Positions 27,525 through 35,207 of a stretch of 47,080 nt of DNA are shown piece after piece. Made by a program: the position numbers and the translations under genes. A model generated the notes under the pieces. It searched no databases, was not told the origin of the DNA, and saw only the letters and a program-made list of their open reading frames with translations. This stretch comes from Bacteriovoracaceae bacterium. Its GTDB lineage: Bacteria; Bdellovibrionota; Bacteriovoracia; Bacteriovoracales; Bacteriovoracaceae. The DNA lies in NCBI GenBank assembly GCA_013141065.1, contig JABFRR010000017.1, positions 1-47,080 of the forward strand, in the 5' to 3' direction. Position 1 is the stretch's first letter. The number at the start of each line of letters is the position of its first letter.

Positions 27525-28535
27525 ATGTTAGACACTTCAATTCAAGTTAAAACAGATCATTTTGATGGGCCACTTGGGCTCCTTCTTCTTTTAGTTGAAA
27601 AAGAAGAAATGAGTTTACGTGATCTCGACCTTACTAAGATTACCAAACAGTATCTTGATTATCTCGCACAAATGCGTGATTTGGATTTTGATATTGCTGG
27701 AGATTATCTCTTTTTAGCTTCGACACTTCTGTTGTTAAAATCTAAAATATGTATTGCAGAAGAAGAGCTTAAAGGACTTGAGTCAGAGTTTGGTGTAGAA
27801 GGTCTTCATATAACTTCTCAATCAGAACTTATTCGTAGACTTGAAGAACTTCAACTCTATCAAAAAATGTCTAAGAAGCTTTGGCAACTCGATAAAAAAG
27901 GCCACGAGATTTTCGTCAAGCCAAGAGTGGATAGAAAAGCCATTATTAATTCCATCCTTACTCCCATGGATCTTAATTCACTCACAATGACAATGGTCGA
28001 TTTTCTCTTCAGACAAAGAAGAAAATACACTGTTGTTAAACGCGATCGTCTTTCGATAAAAGAAAAATTAAAATTCTTAAAAGAAAATCTCAAACTTGGT
28101 GAGCAGACAACTTTTGATTCACTTTTAGAACAAAATGGAAAAGCTGAAGAAGGTAAAGACGAAACAGATAATATCGTCATTACTTTTATTTCTCTTTTAG
28201 AGCTCGCAAGACTCAAGCGAATTAACGTTTTCCAAAACGAAGACCGCAGCACTATTTATGTTAATGTCGTCAGATCCCTCGAAGACTTTGATGTCGAACA
28301 GGCTAATGGTTTTGAAGATGAAACACCAACTCCTGCACCTGAAGGTGGAGTTGAAGAAATTAAAACCGCTAATTCTGATGAAAAGCTCGTGATAGAAGAT
28401 CTCGGCGAATATCAAGCGGAAACTGAAACTGAAACAAGTAATGAAGAAACTAATGAAACATTTAATGAAGACGACTATATGGAGTTATTGACGACTCCCG
28501 ATAGCCTAGACGCTGGATCGAAACTCATTCAATAG
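27525..28535 (+). CDS. scpA: Segregation and condensation protein ScpA
   Basis: The 336-aa kleisin of the SMC condensin complex begins with the family pattern FDGPLGLLLLLVEKEEMSL and RDLDLTKITKQYLDYL, followed by FLASTLLLLKSKI. It bridges SMC heads and binds ScpB. The C-terminal winged-helix (FISLLELARLKRINVFQNED) is present. It continues with a ~75-residue acidic, Glu/Thr-rich tail (ETETETSNEETNETFN), which is longer than in most ScpA. The start follows the M50 stop without a gap. Confidence 0.95.
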   Translation: MLDTSIQVKTDHFDGPLGLLLLLVEKEEMSLRDLDLTKITKQYLDYLAQMRDLDFDIAGDYLFLASTLLLLKSKICIAEEELKGLESEFGVEGLHITSQSELIRRLEELQLYQKMSKKLWQLDKKGHEIFVKPRVDRKAIINSILTPMDLNSLTMTMVDFLFRQRRKYTVVKRDRLSIKEKLKFLKENLKLGEQTTFDSLLEQNGKAEEGKDETDNIVITFISLLELARLKRINVFQNEDRSTIYVNVVRSLEDFDVEQANGFEDETPTPAPEGGVEEIKTANSDEKLVIEDLGEYQAETETETSNEETNETFNEDDYMELLTTPDSLDAGSKLIQ

Positions 28536-28549
28536 AAGGAAAACGTTAT

Positions 28550-29989
28550 ATGGAAAATGAAACAAATAATGAATCAAATAATGAAATGATGGATTCAATG
28601 GAACTTCCAGTAGTCTATCCACAGGAAAGTGAACTCGAATATCCCGAAATGATTTTCGCTGATGAACTTATTGAAAGTGACAGCATTGTTTCTGATGAAA
28701 TTCTTTGGCAAGCACGCACGGGACTGAATTCAGATACCCTTTGTGGTGCCATTGAAACAATTATTTTCATGAGTGATCGTCCAGTCGCCATCCAAAAAAT
28801 TAAAGCCTTAATTGACCCGGAAATGCCTTTAAAAGTAATTCACGAAGCCCTGCAAAGGTTACAATTCGAATATGAACAAAAGCATCATGGATTAAGACTC
28901 CTAGAAGTTGCCGAAGGTTATCAGTACCGTACAAAAGCGACTTATTCTAAATACGTTCAAGATATCTTTAAAATTAATTCACTCGTTTTATCTCCCACTG
29001 CTCTCGAAGTTTTGGCGATCATTGCCTATAAGCAGCCTTGCTCTAAAGTCGAAGTCGACAAAATTAGAGGTGTTGATAGCGGACATATCGTGCGTGCTCT
29101 TATGGATAAGCGTCTTGTAAAAGTTACGGGCAGGTCGGATGAATTAGGTCGTCCTGTTCTCTATGGAACAACTCCAGAATTTTTAGAAGTTTTTAATCTT
29201 CCAGAATTAAGTGCGCTGCCACCGGAGCATGAGTTGGATGAAATGTCTCGCACCAGTAGTGTAGGGAAGATTGCTGACATTAAAACTCTAGTGAATGATG
29301 GTGATAAGGCCCGCTTTAAATTTGATGAAATTGAAGAACTGGATATGTTGAGTGAATCAATAAAAAATATTTCAAGCGAAACTGATTTTACAGCCTCTCT
29401 AAAAGTAGAAGAAAAAAAGCGTATTTCTGAGCACGGTGCAGAAGTTAAATCTGCTTTTGATTTATTAGAAGAGTTTGTTAATAAACGCCTAATCACAGAG
29501 CAAAATAAACAAGCGATAGAATCTCTTTTGACAACGAATGTAATTGATCCAAAAATCATTAATGACCTGGAAGCTGGGCCATTTAATACTCCTAATATGG
29601 ATGAAGACGACGAGTCTTTTGAAATGATCGACCTCGATACAGGTTTACCTGTGTCGTTTGATTCCGATGAAGGCTTTGAATTAGATGAGGACGGAAATTA
29701 CGACAGTGGATTAAATGAAGAAGATTTCGATATTATTGTCGATTTAGATTTTGATAAAGAAGAATCAGAAGAAGAGGCTTTATCAAAGGCCTTGGATGCT
29801 GCTTTTGAAAATCTCACTGGTGAAACACTCGATAGTCGCTTATCAGACGAAGAGTTCGCCTTTGGCGGAGTTCTCGAAGAAAAAAGTCAAGAATTAGATG
29901 ACCTAACTACTGGAATGATCGAAAAAGCCCAGGACTTAGATCTCGATCTTTCTTTTTTAAAAGATGAACTCGGGAAATCGGAAAGCTAA
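28550..29989 (+). CDS. scpB: Segregation and condensation protein ScpB with acidic extension
   Basis: The central ~170 residues (about 60-230) are typical ScpB: LCGAIETIIFMSDRPV, LRLLEVAEGYQYRTKATY, then LSPTALEVLAIIAYKQP and GRPVLYGTTPEFLEVF, two winged helices that bind ScpA. The protein is 479 aa, about twice the usual 200 aa. An acidic N-terminal ~55 residues and ~240 extra C-terminal residues are predicted largely disordered and highly acidic (NMDEDDESFEMIDLD, EEDFDIIVDLDFDKEESEEE). AGAAGGA precedes ATG 28550, 14 bases after scpA. Confidence 0.93.
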   Translation: MENETNNESNNEMMDSMELPVVYPQESELEYPEMIFADELIESDSIVSDEILWQARTGLNSDTLCGAIETIIFMSDRPVAIQKIKALIDPEMPLKVIHEALQRLQFEYEQKHHGLRLLEVAEGYQYRTKATYSKYVQDIFKINSLVLSPTALEVLAIIAYKQPCSKVEVDKIRGVDSGHIVRALMDKRLVKVTGRSDELGRPVLYGTTPEFLEVFNLPELSALPPEHELDEMSRTSSVGKIADIKTLVNDGDKARFKFDEIEELDMLSESIKNISSETDFTASLKVEEKKRISEHGAEVKSAFDLLEEFVNKRLITEQNKQAIESLLTTNVIDPKIINDLEAGPFNTPNMDEDDESFEMIDLDTGLPVSFDSDEGFELDEDGNYDSGLNEEDFDIIVDLDFDKEESEEEALSKALDAAFENLTGETLDSRLSDEEFAFGGVLEEKSQELDDLTTGMIEKAQDLDLDLSFLKDELGKSES

Positions 29990-30002
29990 ATTCTTTCAAT
30001 CC

Positions 30003-30032
30003 TTGACAAGCACTTGGGCCGTAGCGTAAAAC
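30003..30032 (+). promoter_or_regulatory. Promoter upstream of rluB
   Basis: Perfect -35 TTGACA (30003-30008), 18-base spacer, and -10 TAAAAC (30027-30032), 68 bases before GTG 30101. It gives rluB its own promoter after scpB. Confidence 0.6.
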
Positions 30033-30100
30033 TCGGCTCATTGAAATTGTTAAAAAATTATTAACCAAAAAACCGCCGTGAAGGCAGATTGGAGGACCCC

Positions 30101-31216
30101 GTGACTAAGTCGAAGACTAAAAAAGCCGCTATTAAAACCGCAAAAACAGAAAGCCAAAATGATTCGGAATTTTCCATTCGTTTACAAAAATACATTGCAG
30201 ATTGTGGTGTAACTTCCAGACGTAAAGCTGAAATTATGATCCGCGAAGGCCGCGTGACCATTAACGGTGAACTTGTCACTGAAATGGGAACAAAAGTAGA
30301 TCCATCTAATGATGTCGTTATGGTTGATGGCCATCTTGCTGATTTAAACGCCGTTGAGCCGATTTATTTAATGCTTCATAAGCCTAGAGGTTATGTGACG
30401 ACATTAAGTGATCCAGAAGGTCGTGAGACAGTTATGGATTTCGTTAAGGAAATCAGCGAAAGAATTTATCCCGTAGGAAGACTCGATTATCTGTCAGAAG
30501 GATTACTTCTTATGACTAATGATGGTGAATTCGCCAATATTATTATGCACCCAAAATATAATGTAACAAAAGTATACGAAGTAAAAGTCTTTGGATCAGT
30601 TACAGAAACTATTTTAAATAAGCTTCGTGCAGGGGCCTACTTAGATGAAGGTCTAGTAAAGCCAACTTCAGTTCGCGTTATTAAGCAGCTTCCGACAAAA
30701 ACTTGGATTGAGTTTCGTCTTAATGAAGGAAGAAATAGAGAGATCAGAAGACTGTGTGAAGCCGTTGGCCTCACGGTTGATAAGCTTAAACGTCTTGCTA
30801 TTGGTGGACTATCGATTGAAGGTGTTGCACCAGGAAAATTTAGGTTGATGAGTAAGGATCAAATGCTTAATTTGATCGGTCTTAGTGAAGACGGAACAGC
30901 AAAGAGAGTGCTTAACAAAGAAGGATTTGTCTCGACCAAAAAGACAATCGATCTTAAAAAGAAACGTCCTCAGCCAGGTACGGTTGCTGATGATGAAACG
31001 TTTCAAAAATTTAGAAGAGAAACTTATTTTGATTCTCTTAAGCAAATTGCTGAAAATAAATCTGCAGTTGCCAATAAAATTCAATCACTTTCTGATCAAG
31101 TGTATGTTGAAGAACAAAAAAATTATGTTGAACGAAGAAAGAAAGTTGATGCAGTTAATGCAACAATTAAGAATAATAATCTCAAGAAAACAAATTTTAG
31201 AAGCGCAAAACCATAA
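30101..31216 (+). CDS. rluB: Pseudouridine synthase, RluB/RsuA family
   Basis: The protein has an S4 RNA-binding domain (RLQKYIADCGVTSRRKAE, then IREGRVTINGELV) and the catalytic core with VGRLDYLSEGLLLMTND (Asp nucleophile), LMLHKPRGYVTT and RNREIRRLCEAVG. RluB modifies U2605 of 23S rRNA; RsuA-family relatives act on 16S. I favour RluB from the scpA-scpB-rluB order. GTG 30101 has GGAGG 5 bases upstream and is chosen over a TTG at 30089. The last ~110 residues are a Lys-rich extension beyond the usual end. Confidence 0.9.
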   Translation: MTKSKTKKAAIKTAKTESQNDSEFSIRLQKYIADCGVTSRRKAEIMIREGRVTINGELVTEMGTKVDPSNDVVMVDGHLADLNAVEPIYLMLHKPRGYVTTLSDPEGRETVMDFVKEISERIYPVGRLDYLSEGLLLMTNDGEFANIIMHPKYNVTKVYEVKVFGSVTETILNKLRAGAYLDEGLVKPTSVRVIKQLPTKTWIEFRLNEGRNREIRRLCEAVGLTVDKLKRLAIGGLSIEGVAPGKFRLMSKDQMLNLIGLSEDGTAKRVLNKEGFVSTKKTIDLKKKRPQPGTVADDETFQKFRRETYFDSLKQIAENKSAVANKIQSLSDQVYVEEQKNYVERRKKVDAVNATIKNNNLKKTNFRSAKP

Positions 31217-31220
31217 TACA

Positions 31221-31259
31221 AAAACTAAAAAGCCCACTTCAAGTGGGCTTTTTAGTTTT
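31221..31259. terminator. Bidirectional rho-independent terminator
   Basis: A perfect 17-base stem (arms AAAACTAAAAAGCCCAC and its complement) with a 5-base loop. The A-run on one side and T-run on the other let it serve both rluB and the convergent gene ending at 31280. Confidence 0.92.
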
Positions 31260-31279
31260 AGATAAGTCTTATTACTATT

Positions 31280-31600
31280 TTAATTATCGTAAGCTACAAC
31301 TTTTGAAGCCGTCACATATTCCTGTAATACATCTACTGAATACTCTAGGGCCTGTTGAGCATAAGGAATGCTACTTTGGTCTTTTAATTCTTCTGTGAAG
31401 CGCGCTTGTTTAATTAGGGCAGCACACATTCTCATGAACTCCGCACTACCTTCAAAATACTCTTCTTCATTTTCTGTAAGAAGCACATGCGCCAGCATTG
31501 TATTAAGAGATTTGATGAGTCTAACTTGCTGAGGTGTGAGCTCGGTTCCATCGAATTCAATTTTTACCACTTTACCTTGTATTGAAGTTTGGGCTGACAT
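31280..31600 (-). CDS. Small conserved hypothetical protein
   Basis: The 106-aa product (VVKIEFDGTELTPQQVRLIK, then NTMLAHVLLTENEEEYFEGS) is mostly helical and acidic, with no signal peptide or membrane segment, so cytoplasmic. GAGGAT lies 7 bases before ATG 31600. I cannot assign a family. It shares the terminator with rluB, and the IS inserted just beyond its promoter region (left end at 31698) may have changed its expression. Confidence 0.65.
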   Translation of the reverse strand: MSAQTSIQGKVVKIEFDGTELTPQQVRLIKSLNTMLAHVLLTENEEEYFEGSAEFMRMCAALIKQARFTEELKDQSSIPYAQQALEYSVDVLQEYVTASKVVAYDN

Positions 31601-31697
31601 AATTAGTATCCTCGCTTAAATCTATTGGTTCTCTTAAACACTCAAGTCTCTTATCGCCAGATTATGTCATTGCATTGAGAACTTTATGTTGGAGCGA

Positions 31698-31719
31698 ATT
31701 GATTCATATTATCTGTTAC
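31698..31719 (+). repeat. IS left terminal inverted repeat
   Basis: ATTGATTCATATTATCTG then TTAC; pairs with 33044-33066 with 11 leading identical bases and a shared GTTAC core offset by one base. Confidence 0.55.
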
Positions 31720-31835
31720 CGAGACTTGGTAACTTGATTGTGATTTTCGAGTTGGTTGCCTCAAAACTCCCTTCCTGGTTAAAATGGAATTACAGCAATA
31801 ATCCCAATAACTTAATTCAACCAAGGAAGGAAGAA

Positions 31836-33008
31836 ATGAGTTACTCTACAGCAATAGAGTACTTTAAGGCTCTGGCAAAAATATATTTCATATCTACAAA
31901 AGAGAAAAAAACTCAACTATTAGACCATGCCGCTCTTATCTCTAGCCGACATCGTAAAACAATTATTAGAATTTTAAACTCAACTTCTGCAATTGAAAAT
32001 AAAAAAATAAATTGTGGTGCAAAAGTTAAGTATCCTGAAGAACTTTTACTACCGCACATTCAATATCTTTGGATCTCAATGGAAAGAATTTCACCTAAAA
32101 GAATGAAGGCCGCATTTCCGGATTGGTTACCCAAGTATCGCGAAAATAATGTTGATAACCACATTAAGTTTCTACTTCAAAAGATGAGTGCATCTACACT
32201 GGCAAGATTTGTTAAAAAAATTAAAAAAAATGAGTCTCCGGCAATGAAAGGGCTGACTTCAACATCACCGGCCCGGTACATGAAAAACAAAGTTCCAATC
32301 AATACACTTGATTCTGTCATTACTGAGCCTGGCTTTGTTCAGTCAGACACAGTTGCTCATTGTGGAGATCATCTCGAGGGTGTTTTTATTAACTCAATTA
32401 CGCTTACAGATATTTTTTCTACCTGGACCGTCAATAGGGCCCTTTATACGAAGAAAGGAGCTGAAGTACGAGATGCCCTAGTCAACATCAAAAAAAGTAT
32501 TCCATATACTTTAAAGGCCATTAATACAGATTCTGGCTCTGAGTTTTTAAACACACCGGTCTTTAATATGTTTCAAGAAAAGAAAATTAAATTTACAAGA
32601 TCTAGGCCTTACAAGAAAAATGATAACTGTTATGTCGAGCAAAAAAACTTCACTCATGTTAGAGAACTCTTTGGTTATCAGCGTTTTGAGAAAAAAGAGT
32701 TAGTTGAATTGATGAATGAAATCTATGTTGATTACTGGAATCCTCTTCAAAATTTTTTCCTTCCTACTTTTAAATTAAAAGAAAAGATAAGAATCGGTGC
32801 TCGGATAAAGAAAGTTTATGACAAGCCAATAACTCCGTATCAAAGATTAATGGAGTCAAGCTCTTTATCAGAAGAGCAAAAAATTAAATTATCAGAAGAA
32901 AAAAGAATACTAAATCCATTTGAATTAAAAAAAGGTTTAGAGGAAAAATTGACTAATTTCTTTAAAATTGTAAATGAGTATAATAGAAATCAGGAGCAAT
33001 CAAAATGA
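31836..33008 (+). CDS. DDE integrase-type transposase
   Basis: The 390-aa protein has an rve-type catalytic domain: Asp171 (GFVQSDTVAHCGDH), Asp232 (KAINTDSGSEFLNT) and Glu268 (KKNDNCYVEQKN), followed by VRELFGYQRFEKKEL. These signature blocks match a group often labelled ISNCY. N-terminal residues include an HTH (HRKTIIRILNST). GGAAGGAAG lies just before ATG 31836; the in-frame codons upstream to 31686 overlap the left inverted repeat and are unlikely to be translated. All three catalytic residues are intact, so the element may be active. Confidence 0.82.
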   Translation: MSYSTAIEYFKALAKIYFISTKEKKTQLLDHAALISSRHRKTIIRILNSTSAIENKKINCGAKVKYPEELLLPHIQYLWISMERISPKRMKAAFPDWLPKYRENNVDNHIKFLLQKMSASTLARFVKKIKKNESPAMKGLTSTSPARYMKNKVPINTLDSVITEPGFVQSDTVAHCGDHLEGVFINSITLTDIFSTWTVNRALYTKKGAEVRDALVNIKKSIPYTLKAINTDSGSEFLNTPVFNMFQEKKIKFTRSRPYKKNDNCYVEQKNFTHVRELFGYQRFEKKELVELMNEIYVDYWNPLQNFFLPTFKLKEKIRIGARIKKVYDKPITPYQRLMESSSLSEEQKIKLSEEKRILNPFELKKGLEEKLTNFFKIVNEYNRNQEQSK

Positions 33009-33043
33009 TCTACGCTTACTATTTGTTGACACTTAGCCCCTTA

Positions 33044-33066
33044 GTAACATTTTATTATGAATCAAT
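33044..33066 (-). repeat. IS right terminal inverted repeat
   Basis: Complement of the left repeat: GTAACATTTTATTATGAATC then AAT. See the entry at 31698-31719. Confidence 0.55.
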
Positions 33067-33127
33067 ACGGGAGTGATTAGTTCTATTTCTTACTGGACAA
33101 AGAGAATCCAATAAACTACACTCACAA

Positions 33128-33205
<78 letters not shown>

Positions 33206-33240
33206 TTTTTCACCAATAAAATCAAGACATTACAGAGATC

Positions 33241-34410
33241 TCAAGAACTAGAAACGAGCACGTTTTCTAGCGAGGCGTGAATAAAGCGTGAACGATCTTG
33301 CGTCATACATTTTTTAGCTTCAATGACCTCGGCATAATTCTCAATTCTAGGCTTAATAATATCTTTTACTCCCGATAAGTGTTCGTTGCTTAAATGAGCA
33401 TACCGCTCGGTTGTTTTCATATCGGCATGGCCCAGTACAGTTTTCAAGTCATAGAGCTTCCCACCATTCATCATAAATAACGAAGCGTAGGTATGGCGAG
33501 CGTCGTGGATTCTCATGTGCCTGATTCCAGCTTTCTTTAAATCCTTCTCCCAAGTACGACTTCTAAAATTGGAAGGATCAATAGGCCTGTCATCAGTATC
33601 ACTAAAAATAAAACTTCCTTTAGAGTAGTTCTTTATTGATCCTAGCTCTTTTTTTAGAAGAGAGTTTAACGGTACAACGCGATCTTTTCGCCCTTTTGTG
33701 GTTTTAACGAGTTTGTTTTCAACTCCACACCACATTTGGCTAATAATAATTGCCTCACGCTCAAAATTAATTCTATTCCATTCAAGACCCAAGACCTCTC
33801 CCAATCTTCCGCCCGTTAAAAACAAAGTCAGGTATAGAACATGCTTCCATCGTTCAACTCCTACATACTTTTGGTTTGAATATGTCAGCAATTGATCCAT
33901 CTCATCTTGGGAGAAATAGTCCATTTCTTTCTTGTCTAGCTTAAGCTGCTTGAAATTTTTGGCTGGATGGCGTGAGATCAGATCGTTCCTGTAGGAATGG
34001 TTAAACACCGCTTTGAAATGTTGAATCACTAAATTTGCAGTGGCCTTAGTAAGATCTTTTTTTAAAACAATTGAAACCATCTTCTCAAAATGCATTATGT
34101 TGATCTCGCTAATTTTTAAATTGCCAATAATAGGCTCGACATAATTCTTATGCATTTGAGAATCTTTAATAAGAGAGCGGTGTCGCTTTCTTGATGTGGC
34201 ATTTGTATACCAGAAATCAAAAATCTCGTTATACGTATAGTCTTTAGCCTGAATTCCAGAGACTTTTTGTTTCTCTAGCTCAAGTAAAGTATCTCTCTCA
34301 AATTTTTCAGCGAAGGCTTTTTTTGAAAAGTTTTTTGTGGCATATCGTTTTTGATTATGCCAAATTTCTACTTTCCAATTGCCTGTTTTTTTAATTAAGT
34401 AAATAGCCAT
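33241..34410 (-). CDS. int: Tyrosine recombinase (island integrase)
   Basis: The 389-aa protein has an arm-binding N-terminal region (YLIKKTGNWKVEIWHNQKRY), a SAM-like core-binding domain at about 60-150 and the catalytic domain with Arg202 (TGGRLGEVLGLEW), Lys in KTTKGRKDRVVPL, His302/Arg305 (RIHDARHTYASLF), His328 (VLGHADM) and Tyr337 (TTERYAHL). All catalytic residues are present. It lies next to attL, pointing at it, as usual. It starts 2 bases after the excisionase stop with GAGG before the ATG. Its last codons contain the paired GCGTGAA sites. Confidence 0.95.
   Translation of the reverse strand: MAIYLIKKTGNWKVEIWHNQKRYATKNFSKKAFAEKFERDTLLELEKQKVSGIQAKDYTYNEIFDFWYTNATSRKRHRSLIKDSQMHKNYVEPIIGNLKISEINIMHFEKMVSIVLKKDLTKATANLVIQHFKAVFNHSYRNDLISRHPAKNFKQLKLDKKEMDYFSQDEMDQLLTYSNQKYVGVERWKHVLYLTLFLTGGRLGEVLGLEWNRINFEREAIIISQMWCGVENKLVKTTKGRKDRVVPLNSLLKKELGSIKNYSKGSFIFSDTDDRPIDPSNFRSRTWEKDLKKAGIRHMRIHDARHTYASLFMMNGGKLYDLKTVLGHADMKTTERYAHLSNEHLSGVKDIIKPRIENYAEVIEAKKCMTQDRSRFIHASLENVLVSSS
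33275..33292 (+). repeat. Paired GCGTGAA sites near attL
   Basis: GCGTGAA at 33275-33281 and 33286-33292, spaced 11 bp, within the 3' end of int and 69 bases inside attL. The same pair with the same spacing and strand occurs at 40727-40744. Candidate integrase arm-type sites. Confidence 0.55.
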
Positions 34411-34412
34411 AG

Positions 34413-34670
34413 TTACCTCGGAGAGTTGTTCCCCTCAGCCCATGCTAGAATTCTCTTTTTACTAAATCGAACGAGTCTTCCGATTTTAAGAAAAGGAATC
34501 TCGTTCATGTGAACTTTTCTATCTATCATCTTCACACTAACACTAAGAAATTTTGCAATTTCTTTTTTTGTTAAAAGTGTTTCATCTTCCATTATTAAAT
34601 TTTTAAAGAGCAATTTTTCTTTGAACTTATCGTCAGTAGTTATTGTTTGTAAAGTGTTGTCAGTGCTCAT
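34413..34670 (-). CDS. Excisionase/AlpA-type HTH protein
   Basis: The 85-aa protein carries an HTH_17-type winged helix: LLTKKEIAKFLSVSVKMIDR, then VHMNEIPFLKIGRLVRFSKK and WAEGNNS. This fold is shared by excisionases and the AlpA regulators of mobile elements. It immediately precedes int (2-base gap), the normal place for a recombination directionality factor. The first ~27 residues are polar and extra; an internal Met (MEDETLLTKK) is an alternative start. A paralogue of 56 aa lies at 37275-37445. Confidence 0.85.
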   Translation of the reverse strand: MSTDNTLQTITTDDKFKEKLLFKNLIMEDETLLTKKEIAKFLSVSVKMIDRKVHMNEIPFLKIGRLVRFSKKRILAWAEGNNSPR

Positions 34671-34753
34671 CTTTGATCTTTCCGTTTTGTTTAGTGTTGT
34701 CTTTATTTCTTTTCATTTATTTTTTTCAGCAAAACATTATAGTAATTAGCTTT

Positions 34754-34779
34754 AAGAAAAGAGGGGGGGGAGCCCCCCC
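34754..34779 (-). terminator. G/C-tract hairpin terminator
   Basis: Seven C and seven G (34773-34779 and 34763-34769) around a 3-base loop; on the minus strand the stem is followed by TCTTTTCTT. It would end the primase transcript after the small gene at 34833. Confidence 0.75.
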
Positions 34780-34832
34780 AATTCTACTCGTATTACTCTC
34801 ATTCTGAGCCTTGTCCTTCCGAGACTAAATTT

Positions 34833-35204
34833 TCAAATTTCACTTTTGGGCCTCATGTTAAAATTATCCAAGTAACACGCAAAAGGTTTTAGGGAACGAG
34901 ATGAAATTTTGAAATAAGCATTTTTGCTGGAAGGGGAACATCTTTGCCATACATGGCCAGCTAGCTCCATGGCTTTAATCAGTTCACCATTATGAACATG
35001 GTTAATATCACCATCGGTTACATCTTTTAGGTATCTTTCAAAAACGTGTTTTAATTTATATGAAGAATATTTTCGAAGATAATTGCCTGATTTTTCTAGT
35101 CCGAATGCAATCTCTTTTAGCTTTTGAAAATCTGATGTGTTTTCATCAATATCGGGTTCACTTGCACATATCCTTACGCCTTCCGTACTCAATAACTTGT
35201 CCAT
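34833..35204 (-). CDS. Island protein of unknown function
   Basis: The 123-aa product (MDKLLSTEGVRICASEP, then KSGNYLRKYSSYKLKHVFER, and KAMELAGHVWQRCSPSSKNA) is helical, with mixed charge and no signal peptide. It follows the primase-helicase by 3 bases, so it is translated with it and may assist replication, for example as a DNA-binding accessory protein. The segment YSSYKLKHVFERYLKDV looks like a helical DNA/protein interaction surface but I do not recognise it. A terminator follows. Confidence 0.65.
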   Translation of the reverse strand: MDKLLSTEGVRICASEPDIDENTSDFQKLKEIAFGLEKSGNYLRKYSSYKLKHVFERYLKDVTDGDINHVHNGELIKAMELAGHVWQRCSPSSKNAYFKISSRSLKPFACYLDNFNMRPKSEI

Positions 35205-35207
35205 GTT

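Larger units (their letters stand above)
31698..33066 (+). mobile_element. Insertion sequence of about 1.37 kb, probably complete
   Basis: Candidate terminal inverted repeats share ATTGATTCATA exactly: left 31698-31719 (continuing TTATCTGTTAC), right 33044-33066 (complement continuing ATAAAATGTTAC). One uninterrupted transposase lies between. I see no convincing target duplication next to the repeats, so the true ends could lie a few bases away. Confidence 0.6.

Noticed and set aside
34763..34779. G-run/C-run as a possible phase-variation tract
   Set aside because: It lies outside coding sequence and forms a hairpin with a following T-run; a terminator explains it better.
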